Assembly: GCA_002375765.1 (NCBI GenBank)
Contig: DFMV01000054.1
Span: 47,507 to 69,995 of the forward strand
Direction of reading: 5' to 3'
Source: Rhizobiales bacterium UBA3584
GTDB taxonomy: Bacteria; Pseudomonadota; Alphaproteobacteria; Rhizobiales; Devosiaceae
Length of the DNA: 22,489 nt
The notes below the pieces were generated by a model. That model made no database searches and had not been told where the DNA came from. It saw nothing but the letters and a program-made list of their open reading frames with translations. The first letter of the stretch is position 1, and every line of letters begins with the position of its first letter. This document shows, piece by piece, positions 1 to 7,485 of the stretch. Made by a program: the position numbers and the translations under genes.

Positions 1-642
1 CCGATCGCCAAGATCGCCGCGCGTATCATGGCTGGCGAAAAACTCGCATCCTTCAATCTCGAAGAACGCGAGATCAAGCACATCGGCATCAAGGAGGCAG
101 TCTTCCCCTTCGCGCGCTTCCCCGGCGTCGATACGGTTCTCGGTCCGGAGATGAAATCGACCGGTGAAGTGATCGGTCTCGATACCGATTACGCCACCGC
201 ATTCGCCAAATCCCAGCTCGGCAGCGGCACCAAGGTACCGCGCGAGGGCACCGTATTTGTTTCCGTCCGTGACGAAGACAAGGCAGCCCTTGTGGAATCG
301 GTCCGTGACCTTGCCACCGCAGGCTTCAAAATCATCGCCACCGGCGGCACCCAGCGGTTCCTGGCGGAAAAGGGCATCGAATGCACCAAGATCAACAAGG
401 TACTCGAAGGCCGTCCACATATCGTCGACGCGATCAAGAACGGCGAGGTTCAGCTGGTCATCAACACCACCGATGGCGTCAAGGCGGTTTCCGATAGCCG
501 CGACATCCGCCGGGCCGCGTTGATGAGCAAGGTGCCCTACTACACGACCATTCCCGGCGCCGTCGCCGCCGTGCAAGGCATCCTCGCCTACCGCAGCGGC
601 AACTTCTCGGTCCGAGCGCTGCAGGACTATTTCGCAGCCTGA
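1..642 (+). CDS. carB: Carbamoyl-phosphate synthase large subunit, C-terminal part
   Basis: This is the 3' end of a gene whose 5' part lies left of the window; the frame is open from base 1, giving 213 residues. The protein makes carbamoyl phosphate from glutamine-derived ammonia, bicarbonate and ATP for pyrimidine and arginine synthesis in the cytoplasm, together with the small subunit CarA. The visible piece covers the end of the second ATP-grasp half ([20 protein letters not shown]) and then the MGS-like allosteric domain, with the typical [14 protein letters not shown] and VINTTDG motifs. The reading frame is intact to its TGA and a strong terminator follows directly. In many alphaproteobacteria greA lies close behind carB; here five other genes lie between. 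Identification is very secure. Confidence 0.97.
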   Translation, partial: PIAKIAARIMAGEKLASFNLEEREIKHIGIKEAVFPFARFPGVDTVLGPEMKSTGEVIGLDTDYATAFAKSQLGSGTKVPREGTVFVSVRDEDKAALVESVRDLATAGFKIIATGGTQRFLAEKGIECTKINKVLEGRPHIVDAIKNGEVQLVINTTDGVKAVSDSRDIRRAALMSKVPYYTTIPGAVAAVQGILAYRSGNFSVRALQDYFAA

Positions 643-653
643 CCGGGCTTTCC

Positions 654-676
654 AAAGGGCGCTCCGGCGCCCTTTT
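654..676 (+). terminator. Intrinsic terminator of carB
   Basis: A 9-bp stem, AAAGGGCGC at 654-662 pairing with GCGCCCTTT at 667-675, closes a TCCG loop and runs into TTTT. It starts 12 bases after the carB stop codon. Confidence 0.85.
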
Positions 677-760
677 CGTTGCGCTTTTGGGCGCGACCTT
701 GACCGCATGCCGGGGCCGGTTGAATAGTCGGCCCCTCTTTTCATGCACAAGGGACGCGCG

Positions 761-1678
761 ATGAAACGAATTTCGGCTACTCTGTTGTTGCTTCTTGCCG
801 CACCGGCCTTCGCCCAGACCAGCGAAGTCAACGACGCCATCACCAAGTTTGTTGGCGCCCCGGGCTTTGAGCGCCTTGATCCCGTAACCACCGAACAGGA
901 CCTCAACGCCTTTTGGCTCGATCTTGAAACCATTTCCCCCGGCGGGCCGATTGGCCCGATCGAAAAGGCACTGCTGACGGCCACCGGCGCCATTCCCTCG
1001 ACCCGAACCCGCACCGCCATTTCCTATGGCGAGATGGTCGATGAGGAGGCCGGACCCATCAGCTTCATCGAACTGCGCCACTACAATCTCGGCCCGCAGA
1101 TCCGCAATGATGCAATCGATGCCTATGGTGCGGAAAATGTCGGCACGCCCGATGACTTCGGCACCGGCGATCACATGGCCTGGCGTTTCGTCTTCATGCC
1201 CCTGATGAACAATGCAGCGATGGTACGCGACGTCTCCAATCGCACGATTTCGCCCGACGACGCAGCCGATGACGAATGCACCGGCCGACCCTGTCTTGAT
1301 CCTTACGCTTCATTTGAAGATATGGCCGACTGGCAGGAGATGGGCGGCACCCTGCCCGACTGGCCGGCTCAATATCCTGACGCGGTGGATGGGTTGTCCA
1401 CGCCCGCGCACACGATCGCGGAACTGGCCGTCGTGGGATTCTGGGCCAGCGCAGAATCCGGCACCTATCAGTGGACGGGCGGCGAACACCCCGAAGCGGC
1501 CCGCAATTTCCAGCCCTACCGCTTCATTGGCATTGACCGCGATCTGGGCCAGGAAGCAATGATCGACAGCGTCTGGCGCGAAACACTGGTCAACGACGAC
1601 GCCCTTTCCGAAATCCTGTTCCGCCGCCTCGAAATTGCCGGCCAGGTATATCTGATGCAGGCCGGCGTCGAGCGTTGA
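761..1678 (+). CDS. Exported protein of unknown function
   Basis: I do not recognise this family. The start at 761 is preferred over the in-frame ATG at 743 because it places a clean signal peptide at the N-terminus (MKRISATLLLLLAAPAFAQ, cleavage likely after AFA) and has AAGGGA about 7 bases upstream. The protein has 305 residues, or about 286 after cleavage, so it is probably periplasmic. It is acidic, rich in Asp and Glu, with one Cys pair in DDECTGRPCLDPY that could form a disulfide. No further membrane segment, lipobox or catalytic motif is evident. It stands alone between two terminator-like hairpins, so it is probably monocistronic. Confidence 0.8.
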   Translation: MKRISATLLLLLAAPAFAQTSEVNDAITKFVGAPGFERLDPVTTEQDLNAFWLDLETISPGGPIGPIEKALLTATGAIPSTRTRTAISYGEMVDEEAGPISFIELRHYNLGPQIRNDAIDAYGAENVGTPDDFGTGDHMAWRFVFMPLMNNAAMVRDVSNRTISPDDAADDECTGRPCLDPYASFEDMADWQEMGGTLPDWPAQYPDAVDGLSTPAHTIAELAVVGFWASAESGTYQWTGGEHPEAARNFQPYRFIGIDRDLGQEAMIDSVWRETLVNDDALSEILFRRLEIAGQVYLMQAGVER

Positions 1679-1745
1679 CGGAAATCACAAATTCGATAGT
1701 GTTGCGCGCATGATGATGGTGTCCAACAAGTTCGCAGTCTTCCTG

Positions 1746-1771
1746 AGCGCCTGATCGGCGCTTCCTTTCCG
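1746..1771 (+). terminator. Possible terminator after the exported protein gene
   Basis: AGCGCC at 1746-1751 pairs with GGCGCT at 1757-1762 around a TGATC loop and is followed by the pyrimidine tract TTCCTTTCC. The T-run is interrupted, so this is a moderate call. A second hairpin, GGGCCGC/GCGGCCC at 1786-1802, follows just before the next gene. Confidence 0.5.
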
Positions 1772-1845
1772 GAAGCATTTGAGCCGGGCCGCTTGGCGGC
1801 CCGCACGCTGCCTTGTGCAGCAATGCGAACTCATGGACTTTTCCA

Positions 1846-2643
1846 ATGCCTGGAACAGAAGACGCGCTGACCCCAGCGCAGATCGAAGCCTTTGTCACCG
1901 ACGGTTTCGTCAGAATCGACAATGCCTTTTCCGCAGACCTTGCCGCCCAGGGACGCGCCATTCTCTGGCGCAACACCGGTTGCGACCCCGATGACCCCTC
2001 GACCTGGACAAAACCGGTGATCCGCCTCGGCGGCTATGCCGATGCGCCTTTCCGGGAAGCGGCCAACACCCCGCGCCTGCATTCCGCTTACAACCAGTTG
2101 GTGGGCGAAGGCCGATGGCTTGCGCCGCAGGGCCTGGGCACCTTCCCCGTCCGCTTCCCCTCGGACCAACCGCCGGGCGACGATGGCTGGCATATCGATG
2201 CCAGTTACATGCTGCCCACCGACGATCCCAACGACTTCTTCTCGATCCGGGCCAACATCAAATCGAGGGGCCGCGCCCTTCTGATGCTGTTCCTGTTCTC
2301 CGATGTGCAAGAAGACGATGCTCCCACTCGCATCCGCGTGGGCTCGCATATGGATATGGCACGCTTCCTCCTCCCCTTTGGTGAGGATGGCGCGACAATG
2401 CACCAGATGATGGCGGGCAGCTTCGCCGGCACGGAAAAATGCCCCGAAGCGCTGGCGACCGGTCTCGCCGGCACCGTCTATCTCTGCCATCCGTTCCTGG
2501 TTCACGCAGCGCAACCCAACAGGGGGAGCCGCGTCAAGTTCATGGCCCAGCCGCCACTGATGCCCGCGCATGACTTCGATCCGGCCCTGCCGCCCTCGCC
2601 GGTTCAGATCGCCATTCGCAAGGCATGCAACCTGACGTTCTGA
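1846..2643 (+). CDS. PhyH-type Fe(II)/2-oxoglutarate dioxygenase
   Basis: A phytanoyl-CoA dioxygenase family (PF05721-type) protein of 265 residues, likely cytoplasmic. It uses Fe(II), 2-oxoglutarate and oxygen to hydroxylate an unknown small substrate. The iron site is visible as HID in GWHIDASYM (the HxD pair) and the distal His in LCHPFLVHAAQ; the Arg in NRGSRVKFM fits the 2-oxoglutarate carboxylate contact. The N-terminal LTPAQIEAFVTDGFVRIDNAF is the usual opening helix and strand of the family. I chose ATG 1846 because it lies just before that conserved start. The frame is open further back to a TTG at 1813, and neither start has a convincing Shine-Dalgarno sequence. The substrate cannot be read from the sequence, and the gene is convergent with the methyltransferase gene. 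Confidence 0.88.
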   Translation: MPGTEDALTPAQIEAFVTDGFVRIDNAFSADLAAQGRAILWRNTGCDPDDPSTWTKPVIRLGGYADAPFREAANTPRLHSAYNQLVGEGRWLAPQGLGTFPVRFPSDQPPGDDGWHIDASYMLPTDDPNDFFSIRANIKSRGRALLMLFLFSDVQEDDAPTRIRVGSHMDMARFLLPFGEDGATMHQMMAGSFAGTEKCPEALATGLAGTVYLCHPFLVHAAQPNRGSRVKFMAQPPLMPAHDFDPALPPSPVQIAIRKACNLTF

Positions 2644-2654
2644 CGCAAACGTTT

Positions 2655-2680
2655 CCCGGGGGTCGCAACCGATCCCCGGG
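2655..2680. terminator. Hairpin between convergent genes
   Basis: CCCGGGGGTCG at 2655-2665 pairs with CGATCCCCGGG at 2670-2680 (11 bp including one G-T pair) around a CAAC loop. It lies 11 bases past the dioxygenase stop and 6 bases from the methyltransferase stop. Neither side has a long T-run, so termination is likely but not classical. Confidence 0.5.
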
Positions 2681-2686
2681 ATCCAT

Positions 2687-3676
2687 TCAGTTTATCAACT
2701 CAACCGGCGCTTCGATGCCCGCATCGATGTCGGCAACGCCCAGTTGCTCGGCTTCGGGCTTGCGCGCAACGAACAGGAGCCCCGCTACCGGCTGGCCGCG
2801 ATCGCGCCGGATCGTTTCCTCACTTACGCGCAAGACGTCCAGCCCTGCATCGGCCAGAGCCCGCGCGACGGCATCGCCATTATGCGCAAAACGCAGCGAC
2901 GCCTGCAGCCATTGGCTGTCCTCTCCGTCATGCCGCTCGACCGAGAACGCAAAGACGCCGCCCGGTCGCAACACCTTGCCCACCAATGAAAAGATCGGCG
3001 GCAGCGCCGGGCAATACATGAAAACGTCCGCTGCCGTTACGATATCAGCCACGCATCCCTCAGCCCCCAGAAAATCGAGCAGTTCGGCGCGCTCAACGCC
3101 ATCATAGATCGCCTTGTCGCGAGTCTCTGCCACCATGGCCGCGGAAATGTCCACGCCGGTCAGGTGAGACACCACATGGCGCAACCGCTCGCCCATCAAT
3201 CCCGTGCCACAACCCAGATCAACGCCGCGCGCGAACCCGTCAATGCCGAGTTCGCTCATGGTTTCTCCGAGCAACGCCATCAATCGGCCCGGAACGACAT
3301 AGTCGAGCTTTTGCAGCAACGCTTCTTCAAAGCGTCCGGCATACTGGTCGAACAGCGCTTCGACATATGCCGCCTGCACCTGCGGCTCAATTGCGCCAAT
3401 CCCGTGCGCCGCCAGATGCATCTGCGCCCCGAGCGTACCTGCGGGATCGTGCTCGGCCGCCCGCTGCCAGGCGGCAATCGCACTGCCCAATGCATCGGCC
3501 TTGAGATGAAAGTCCCCCGCCATCATCCAGCCGGCTGCCCAACCAGGCGCGCTCTCCAGCGCCTGCTCCATCAGATCGGCAGCCGATGAAAATTCGCCAG
3601 CCTCAGCCAGCATCTGGGCGTAGTGGGCCCGGCGATCGACGATGAGGTCGCCCGAAGACAGAAAAGTCGTTGTCAA
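2687..3676 (-). CDS. TPR-containing SAM-dependent methyltransferase
   Basis: A 329-residue cytoplasmic class I methyltransferase with an N-terminal helical repeat region (about residues 10-95, TPR-like: MLAEAGEFSSAADLMEQALE and GWMMAGDFHLKADALGSAI). A Rossmann-fold SAM domain follows. Motif I is VDLGCGTGLMG at about residues 152-162, and the acidic end of strand 2 is in TGVDIS at about 173-178. The target is unknown. The frame is open to ATG 3742, but that stretch contains two hairpins (3699-3712 and 3715-3738), so it looks non-coding. I prefer the TTG at 3676, which gives LTTTFLSSGDLIVDRRAHYA, although its Shine-Dalgarno is weak. It lies 82 bases downstream of ltaE on the same strand and may be co-transcribed with it. 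Confidence 0.85.
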   Translation of the reverse strand: MTTTFLSSGDLIVDRRAHYAQMLAEAGEFSSAADLMEQALESAPGWAAGWMMAGDFHLKADALGSAIAAWQRAAEHDPAGTLGAQMHLAAHGIGAIEPQVQAAYVEALFDQYAGRFEEALLQKLDYVVPGRLMALLGETMSELGIDGFARGVDLGCGTGLMGERLRHVVSHLTGVDISAAMVAETRDKAIYDGVERAELLDFLGAEGCVADIVTAADVFMYCPALPPIFSLVGKVLRPGGVFAFSVERHDGEDSQWLQASLRFAHNGDAVARALADAGLDVLRVSEETIRRDRGQPVAGLLFVARKPEAEQLGVADIDAGIEAPVELIN

Positions 3677-3698
3677 TTTGTGTTGCGATCCGCAAAGA

Positions 3699-3738
3699 CC
3701 GGCAAATGCCGGCGCGCGGGGAAATGCGCCCGCCCGCG
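3699..3738 (-). terminator. Two hairpins between ltaE and the methyltransferase gene
   Basis: CGCGGG (3715-3720) pairs with CCCGCG (3733-3738), and CCGGC (3699-3703) pairs with GCCGG (3708-3712) around AAAT. Read on the minus strand they follow the ltaE stop, and the second is followed by TCTTTG. This may be a weak terminator or an mRNA-stabilising structure. Confidence 0.35.
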
Positions 3739-3758
3739 ACAAAAAGCAAGCTATAAGA

Positions 3759-4781
3759 TCAAAGGCTGGCGAAGAATTTATCCGCCGCGTCCAGTGCTGC
3801 CTCTATCGCCTCGTCGCCGATATCCTTGTGCGTCACCCAGCGCTGCTGCCCATAGCGGCCCGAAACCAGTATCCCCTGCGCCGCCATGTGATCGGCAAAC
3901 TCCTTTGCTACAGATTCATCGGCGTTGAGAAAGATGATATTGGTCTGCGGCATATCGACATTCAGCCTGTCATGCCGTGCCAACCCCTCGGCCAGCCGCC
4001 GCGCCCGCGCGTGATCGTCCGCCAACCGGGAAACATTGTGCTCGAGCGCGTATAGCCCGGCCGCAGCGATGATGCCCGCCTGCCGCATGCCGCCGCCCAC
4101 CATCTTGCGCAGCCGCCTGGCTTTGCCGATGAAATCCGCATCCCCCACCAGCACCGAGCCGACCGGAGCCCCGAGGCCCTTGGACAGGCACACCGAGACA
4201 CTGTCGAATCCCTCCGCCAACTCCTTGACGCTCCGGTTCGAGGCCACCGCCGCATTGACGATCCGCGCGCCATCGAGATGGGTCCCCAGCCCATGCCGCC
4301 GGGCCAGCGCAACAGCATCGGCCACATAGCTTTGCGGCAGCACCTTTCCACCGATCGTGTTCTCGAGCGCCAGCAGACGCGTGCGTGCAAAGTGGATGTC
4401 GTCTGGCTTGATGGCCCCCTCGATCTTGTCGAGCGGCAGCGAACCGTCTGGCGCATTCTCGATGGGCTGGGGTTGGATGGAGCCCAGAACCGCCGCACCG
4501 CCCGCCTCATACTTATAGGCATGCGCGTCCTGCCCGGCGATGAATTCATCCCCGCGCCCGCAATGGCTCATCAGCGCGATCAGGTTCGATTGCGTTCCCG
4601 AGGGCACAAACATTCCCCTTGCTTTACCCGTCAGTTCGGCAACTCTGGCTTCCAGCGCGATGACAGTCTCGTCTTCGCCATAGACGTCGTCGCCCACAGG
4701 CGCGGCAGCCATTGCCGCGCGCATGCCCGCATCGGGCCGTGTCACGGTGTCGGAACGAAAATCATAGCGCCTTGTCGTCAT
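3759..4781 (-). CDS. ltaE: Low-specificity L-threonine aldolase
   Basis: A PLP-dependent fold-type I enzyme of 340 residues that cleaves L-threonine or L-allo-threonine to glycine and acetaldehyde in the cytoplasm. Hallmarks are DFRSDTVTRP at the N-terminus, GDDVYGED (residues 30-37), PSGTQSNLIA (60-69), THLDGARI (167-174, with the PLP-contacting Asp and Arg) and the Schiff-base Lys201 in VCLSKGLGAPVGS. The start at 4781 (MTTRRYDFRSD) is chosen because the family begins exactly there. The frame stays open upstream to 4946, but that 55-residue extension has no family resemblance. The length is normal. Confidence 0.95.
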   Translation of the reverse strand: MTTRRYDFRSDTVTRPDAGMRAAMAAAPVGDDVYGEDETVIALEARVAELTGKARGMFVPSGTQSNLIALMSHCGRGDEFIAGQDAHAYKYEAGGAAVLGSIQPQPIENAPDGSLPLDKIEGAIKPDDIHFARTRLLALENTIGGKVLPQSYVADAVALARRHGLGTHLDGARIVNAAVASNRSVKELAEGFDSVSVCLSKGLGAPVGSVLVGDADFIGKARRLRKMVGGGMRQAGIIAAAGLYALEHNVSRLADDHARARRLAEGLARHDRLNVDMPQTNIIFLNADESVAKEFADHMAAQGILVSGRYGQQRWVTHKDIGDEAIEAALDAADKFFASL

Positions 4782-4939
4782 TTCTCTGCCCTGGGAACCC
4801 GTCGAAGGAAGCGTCGCGCCGATGCTTATCGCGTCCCTCGCCTTCCGCCAACCGTCCCCCGGGTCAACTTGAAACGGCTCGGCGCCGGTCGATATACTTG
4901 CCGGGCGGGCCACATTCTCTACCATAAAGGTATGCAATA

Positions 4940-4951
4940 CTGACATGTCAG
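4940..4951. promoter_or_regulatory. Perfect 12-bp palindrome upstream of ltaE
   Basis: CTGACATGTCAG is a perfect inverted repeat about 160 bases upstream of ltaE in the spacer shared with the divergent cold-shock gene. It could be an operator, with no known factor assigned. The rest of 4782-5032 shows no gene or other structure I can name. Confidence 0.25.
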
Positions 4952-5032
4952 GCTGGCGGCGCAGCTTTGCGGCATTAACAACAGTGTTACCGCCATCGAA
5001 AATTTTTTACTCCGCCGGTTTTTTACAAGTGC

Positions 5033-5059
5033 TTGAATATTTCGGCTATTTCTTCTAAA
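5033..5059 (+). promoter_or_regulatory. Possible promoter of the cold-shock gene
   Basis: TTGAAT at 5033-5038 and TCTAAA at 5054-5059 are 15 bases apart in an AT-rich patch. The spacing is short, so this is tentative. If correct, the mRNA has a leader of about 220 bases, typical of cold-shock genes. Confidence 0.35.
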
Positions 5060-5065
5060 AAAAGG

Positions 5066-5289
5066 GGATCGAAATTGCGGCCGACTGATCTAGCCGTGCG
5101 TCTTTTACGCCTGCTGACGTCCTGAACCAAGACTTCGATATACCCGGGGGCGGCAAACCCCCATCAGAGTGCGGTCTGAAAAAGTGGCAGCTTTTTCGCT
5201 TCGGCCGCGCGACAAAACTAAGGACTTGGAGCGCCGGTCCAGTCGGGCCGGATCGCGTTCCAGACAGCACGACGTGAAAGGACAAAGCC
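5066..5289 (+). promoter_or_regulatory. Structured 5' leader of the cold-shock gene
   Basis: The long stretch before the start codon contains two hairpins. GAAAAAG at 5178-5184 pairs with CTTTTTC at 5191-5197. CCGGTCC at 5234-5240 pairs with GGGCCGG at 5245-5251 (one G-T pair, AGTC loop). The first is A-T rich and would melt easily. A clear AAAGGA Shine-Dalgarno sits at about 5277-5282. Long structured leaders are known to control cspA-type mRNAs by temperature; that this one does so is inference. Confidence 0.45.
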
Positions 5290-5502
5290 ATGGCAACCGG
5301 CACTGTCAAATGGTTCAACACCCAGAAGGGCTACGGTTTTATCCAGCCCGACGAGGGTGGAGCGGACGTTTTCGTCCACATCTCTGCCGTTCAGAATTCC
5401 GGCATGACCGGTCTCGATGAAGGTCAGAAGATTTCCTACGAAATCGTCAAGGACAAGCGCACCGGCAAATCGGCCGCCGGCAACCTGGTCGCTGCCGACT
5501 AG
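5290..5502 (+). CDS. cspA: Cold-shock domain protein (CspA family)
   Basis: A 70-residue single-domain OB-fold protein that binds single-stranded RNA and DNA and melts mRNA structure, typically as an RNA chaperone in the cold or during growth transitions. RNP1 is KGYGFI (residues 13-18) and RNP2 is VFVHIS (27-32), after the standard [10 protein letters not shown] opening. The length is normal and no paralog is in the window. A good AAAGGA ribosome site precedes ATG 5290, after an unusually long leader, and a strong intrinsic terminator follows 56 bases after the stop, so it is monocistronic. Which csp paralog it is cannot be told from one copy. Confidence 0.95.
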   Translation: MATGTVKWFNTQKGYGFIQPDEGGADVFVHISAVQNSGMTGLDEGQKISYEIVKDKRTGKSAAGNLVAAD

Positions 5503-5558
5503 TTCGGCATCCGCCAAATGAGCTCAGCCCGGCTCATTGGCCGGGCAACAAGGATAGG

Positions 5559-5592
5559 GCGTAAACCACAACGGTTTGCGCTCTTTCTTTTT
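5559..5592 (+). terminator. Intrinsic terminator of the cold-shock gene
   Basis: GCGTAAACC at 5559-5567 pairs with GGTTTGCGC at 5573-5581 (9 bp, one T-G pair) around an ACAAC loop. It is followed by TCTTTCTTTTT. Confidence 0.85.
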
Positions 5593-5829
5593 GGGCAGGA
5601 ACGATCCCAGGGATACTTGCAGCCGCCGCGCAAAGCCCCATATGTGCCGGTGCACCACGGAGGCGCTGGGGAATGCCCATCGATTGGCCTTGACCAACTT
5701 GGCCGGTAAGGGCAACCTCTGGCAGGTAAGTTTCCCGAAAGCGCAGATCGCATCCGCTGACGTGAAGTCAGCGAGGATACCGATATGCGCTTCAACGTAT
5801 TTTGTAATTGATAGGAGGGATTGGCCGAT
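5593..5829 (+). other. greA upstream region without a recognisable gene
   Basis: I see no coding sequence here. There is a TTGACC hexamer at 5690-5695 without a good matching -10, and a small hairpin GCTGAC/GTCAGC at 5756-5772 (GTGAA loop). AGGAGG at 5813-5818 is the greA ribosome site. The promoter of greA is presumably inside this stretch. Confidence 0.4.
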
Positions 5830-6303
5830 ATGGACAAGGTCCCCATGACAGTGGCGGGACACGCCGCACTCGTAGCTGAACTTGAACGCCGCGCCGGCGT
5901 CGAACGCCGCGCGATCATTGAAGCGATTTCCGAAGCGCGCGCCCACGGCGACCTTTCCGAAAACGCCGAGTACCACGCGGCCAAAGAGCAGCAGAGCCAT
6001 AACGAGGGCCGTATCATGGAAATTGAATCCATGCTGGCCATGGCCGAGATCGTCGACGTTTCCAAGCTTTCGGGCTCGACGGTCAAGTTCGGCGCGACCG
6101 TGACGATGGTCGACGAGGATACCGACGAGGAAAAGACCTACCAGATCGTGGGCGATGCCGAGGCCGATGCCTCGGCCGGCCGCATCTCGATTTCCTCGCC
6201 AATCGCCCGTGCCCTGATCGGCAAGTCGGTCGGCGATTCGATCGAAGTGACCGCTCCTGGCGGGGCGCGCGGCTACGAAATCCTCAAGATTGCCTTCATC
6301 TGA
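5830..6303 (+). CDS. greA: Transcription elongation factor GreA
   Basis: A 157-residue factor that binds the RNA polymerase secondary channel and stimulates cleavage of backtracked transcripts. The N-terminal antiparallel coiled coil (about residues 1-75) carries the signature [18 protein letters not shown], including the acidic tip residues. The C-terminal FKBP-like domain ends in [18 protein letters not shown] 5830 is chosen because AGGAGG lies 11 bases upstream and the protein then starts MDKVPMT, as family members do; an in-frame TTG at 5821 would lie only 2 bases from that ribosome site. A 12-bp terminator hairpin follows. Confidence 0.96.
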   Translation: MDKVPMTVAGHAALVAELERRAGVERRAIIEAISEARAHGDLSENAEYHAAKEQQSHNEGRIMEIESMLAMAEIVDVSKLSGSTVKFGATVTMVDEDTDEEKTYQIVGDAEADASAGRISISSPIARALIGKSVGDSIEVTAPGGARGYEILKIAFI

Positions 6304-6305
6304 CA

Positions 6306-6341
6306 GGAACGGGCGGATCTGGTCGCAGGTCCGCCCGTTCC
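6306..6341 (+). terminator. Terminator hairpin after greA
   Basis: GGAACGGGCGGA at 6306-6317 pairs perfectly with TCCGCCCGTTCC at 6330-6341 (12 bp). The loop can extend the stem through CTG/CAG. The T-run after it is weak (TTGATGCAATTT), but the stem is very stable and sits 2 bases after the stop codon. Confidence 0.7.
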
Positions 6342-6397
6342 TTGATGCAATTTCGCCTCAGCATACCGGGTTTTCCCCTGCCAAGTGGCACGCGCGC

Positions 6398-6426
6398 TTG
6401 TAACCTCGGGGCACCGTGCCATATTT
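6398..6426 (+). promoter_or_regulatory. Probable trxB promoter
   Basis: TTGTAA at 6398-6403 and ATATTT at 6421-6426 are exactly 17 bases apart and lie 31 bases before the trxB start. Confidence 0.5.
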
Positions 6427-6457
6427 GTTTCCAACGCAAATTGATCGGCACGATAAA

Positions 6458-7408
6458 ATGCACGCCAAGACCATAATCATCGGCTCGGGCCCGGCCGGAT
6501 ATACAGCCGCCATCTACGCCGCCCGCGCCATGCTCGAACCGCTCATGATCGCCGGCATGCAGCCGGGCGGTCAGCTCACCATCACGACCGACGTTGAAAA
6601 CTATCCTGGCTTTGCCGACCCCATCCAGGGGCCGTGGCTGGTCGAGCAGATGCGCGCCCAGGCTGAGCATATGGGCACGAAAATCGAAAACGACCTGATC
6701 GTCGATGTCGATTTCAACACCCGCCCCTTCCGCCTGACCGGCGATAGCGGCAAGATCTATACTGCCGACAGCGTCGTCATCGCTACTGGCGCCCAGGCCA
6801 AATGGCTCGGACTGCCGACAGAGGAAAAGTTCAAGGGGTTCGGCGTTTCCGCCTGCGCCACCTGCGACGGCTTTTTCTATCGCGACAAGACGGTTCTGGT
6901 GATCGGTGGTGGCAATACTGCGGTCGAAGAAGCACTGTTTCTGACCAATTTCGCCTCCAAGGTCATCATCGCCCACCGGCGCGACCAGTTTACGGCCGAA
7001 AAAATCATGCAGCAGCGCCTGTTCAAGCACCCCAAGATCGAGGTGCGCTGGAACACGGTGCTCGACGAGGTCAAGGGCGACAACATGCCCCCCTCGGTGC
7101 GCAGCGCCGTGTTGCGTGATGTTACGACTGATCAGACCCATGAAATTGAAGTCGACGGCATTTTCGTCGCTATCGGCCACGCTCCCGCCACCGAAATCTT
7201 CAACGGTAAGCTCGAAATGAAGCATGGCGGCTATATCGTCACCGCACCCGACAGCACCGCAACTTCGGTGCCCGGTGTTTTCGCTGCGGGCGATGTGACC
7301 GATGACGTCTATCGTCAGGCGGTAACGGCCGCCGGCATGGGCTGCATGGCCGCGCTCGAAGCCGAGCGTTATCTCGCGGCCCATGAAATGGCTGAAGCCG
7401 CCGAATAA
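6458..7408 (+). CDS. trxB: Thioredoxin-disulfide reductase
   Basis: An FAD- and NADPH-dependent flavoprotein of 316 residues that reduces thioredoxin in the cytoplasm. The FAD site GSGPAGYTAAIYAAR is at residues 9-23, the redox-active CATC at 133-136, and the NADPH site GGGNTAVEEA at 150-159 followed by HRR at 173-175. The second FAD motif, GVFAAGDV, lies near the C-terminus. ATG 6458 is chosen because the family begins right at the Rossmann strand (HAKTIIIGSG); the frame is open to ATG 6416 but that extension overlaps the promoter. Only 77 bases separate it from the LysR regulator, an arrangement shared, from memory, with rhizobial lsrB loci. Confidence 0.97.
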   Translation: MHAKTIIIGSGPAGYTAAIYAARAMLEPLMIAGMQPGGQLTITTDVENYPGFADPIQGPWLVEQMRAQAEHMGTKIENDLIVDVDFNTRPFRLTGDSGKIYTADSVVIATGAQAKWLGLPTEEKFKGFGVSACATCDGFFYRDKTVLVIGGGNTAVEEALFLTNFASKVIIAHRRDQFTAEKIMQQRLFKHPKIEVRWNTVLDEVKGDNMPPSVRSAVLRDVTTDQTHEIEVDGIFVAIGHAPATEIFNGKLEMKHGGYIVTAPDSTATSVPGVFAAGDVTDDVYRQAVTAAGMGCMAALEAERYLAAHEMAEAAE

Positions 7409-7435
7409 CGCTGGCGGCAAACGACAATGACTGAT

Positions 7436-7464
7436 CGCCATTCGCGGATCCCCCGCGAATGGCG
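7436..7464 (+). promoter_or_regulatory. Perfect 12-bp hairpin between trxB and the LysR gene
   Basis: CGCCATTCGCGG at 7436-7447 pairs perfectly with CCGCGAATGGCG at 7453-7464 around ATCCC. No T-run follows; the ribosome site GAGGGG comes 7 bases later. It may be a partial transcription barrier, an RNA-processing site or an operator rather than a terminator. Confidence 0.55.
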
Positions 7465-7485
7465 CCACAAAGAGGGGACATGGGG

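Noticed and set aside
2367..2375. Another CCTCCTCCC, inside the PhyH-type gene
   Set aside because: It lies in a well-supported coding frame without flanking hairpin or terminator; probably chance.
4782..4946. Longer form of threonine aldolase starting at 4946
   Set aside because: The added 55 residues show no similarity to the family, and the enzyme's conserved start is at 4781.
4947..4998. CtrA-type site (TTAA-N7-TTAA) in the ltaE/cold-shock spacer
   Set aside because: The half-sites have the wrong spacing and one mismatch.
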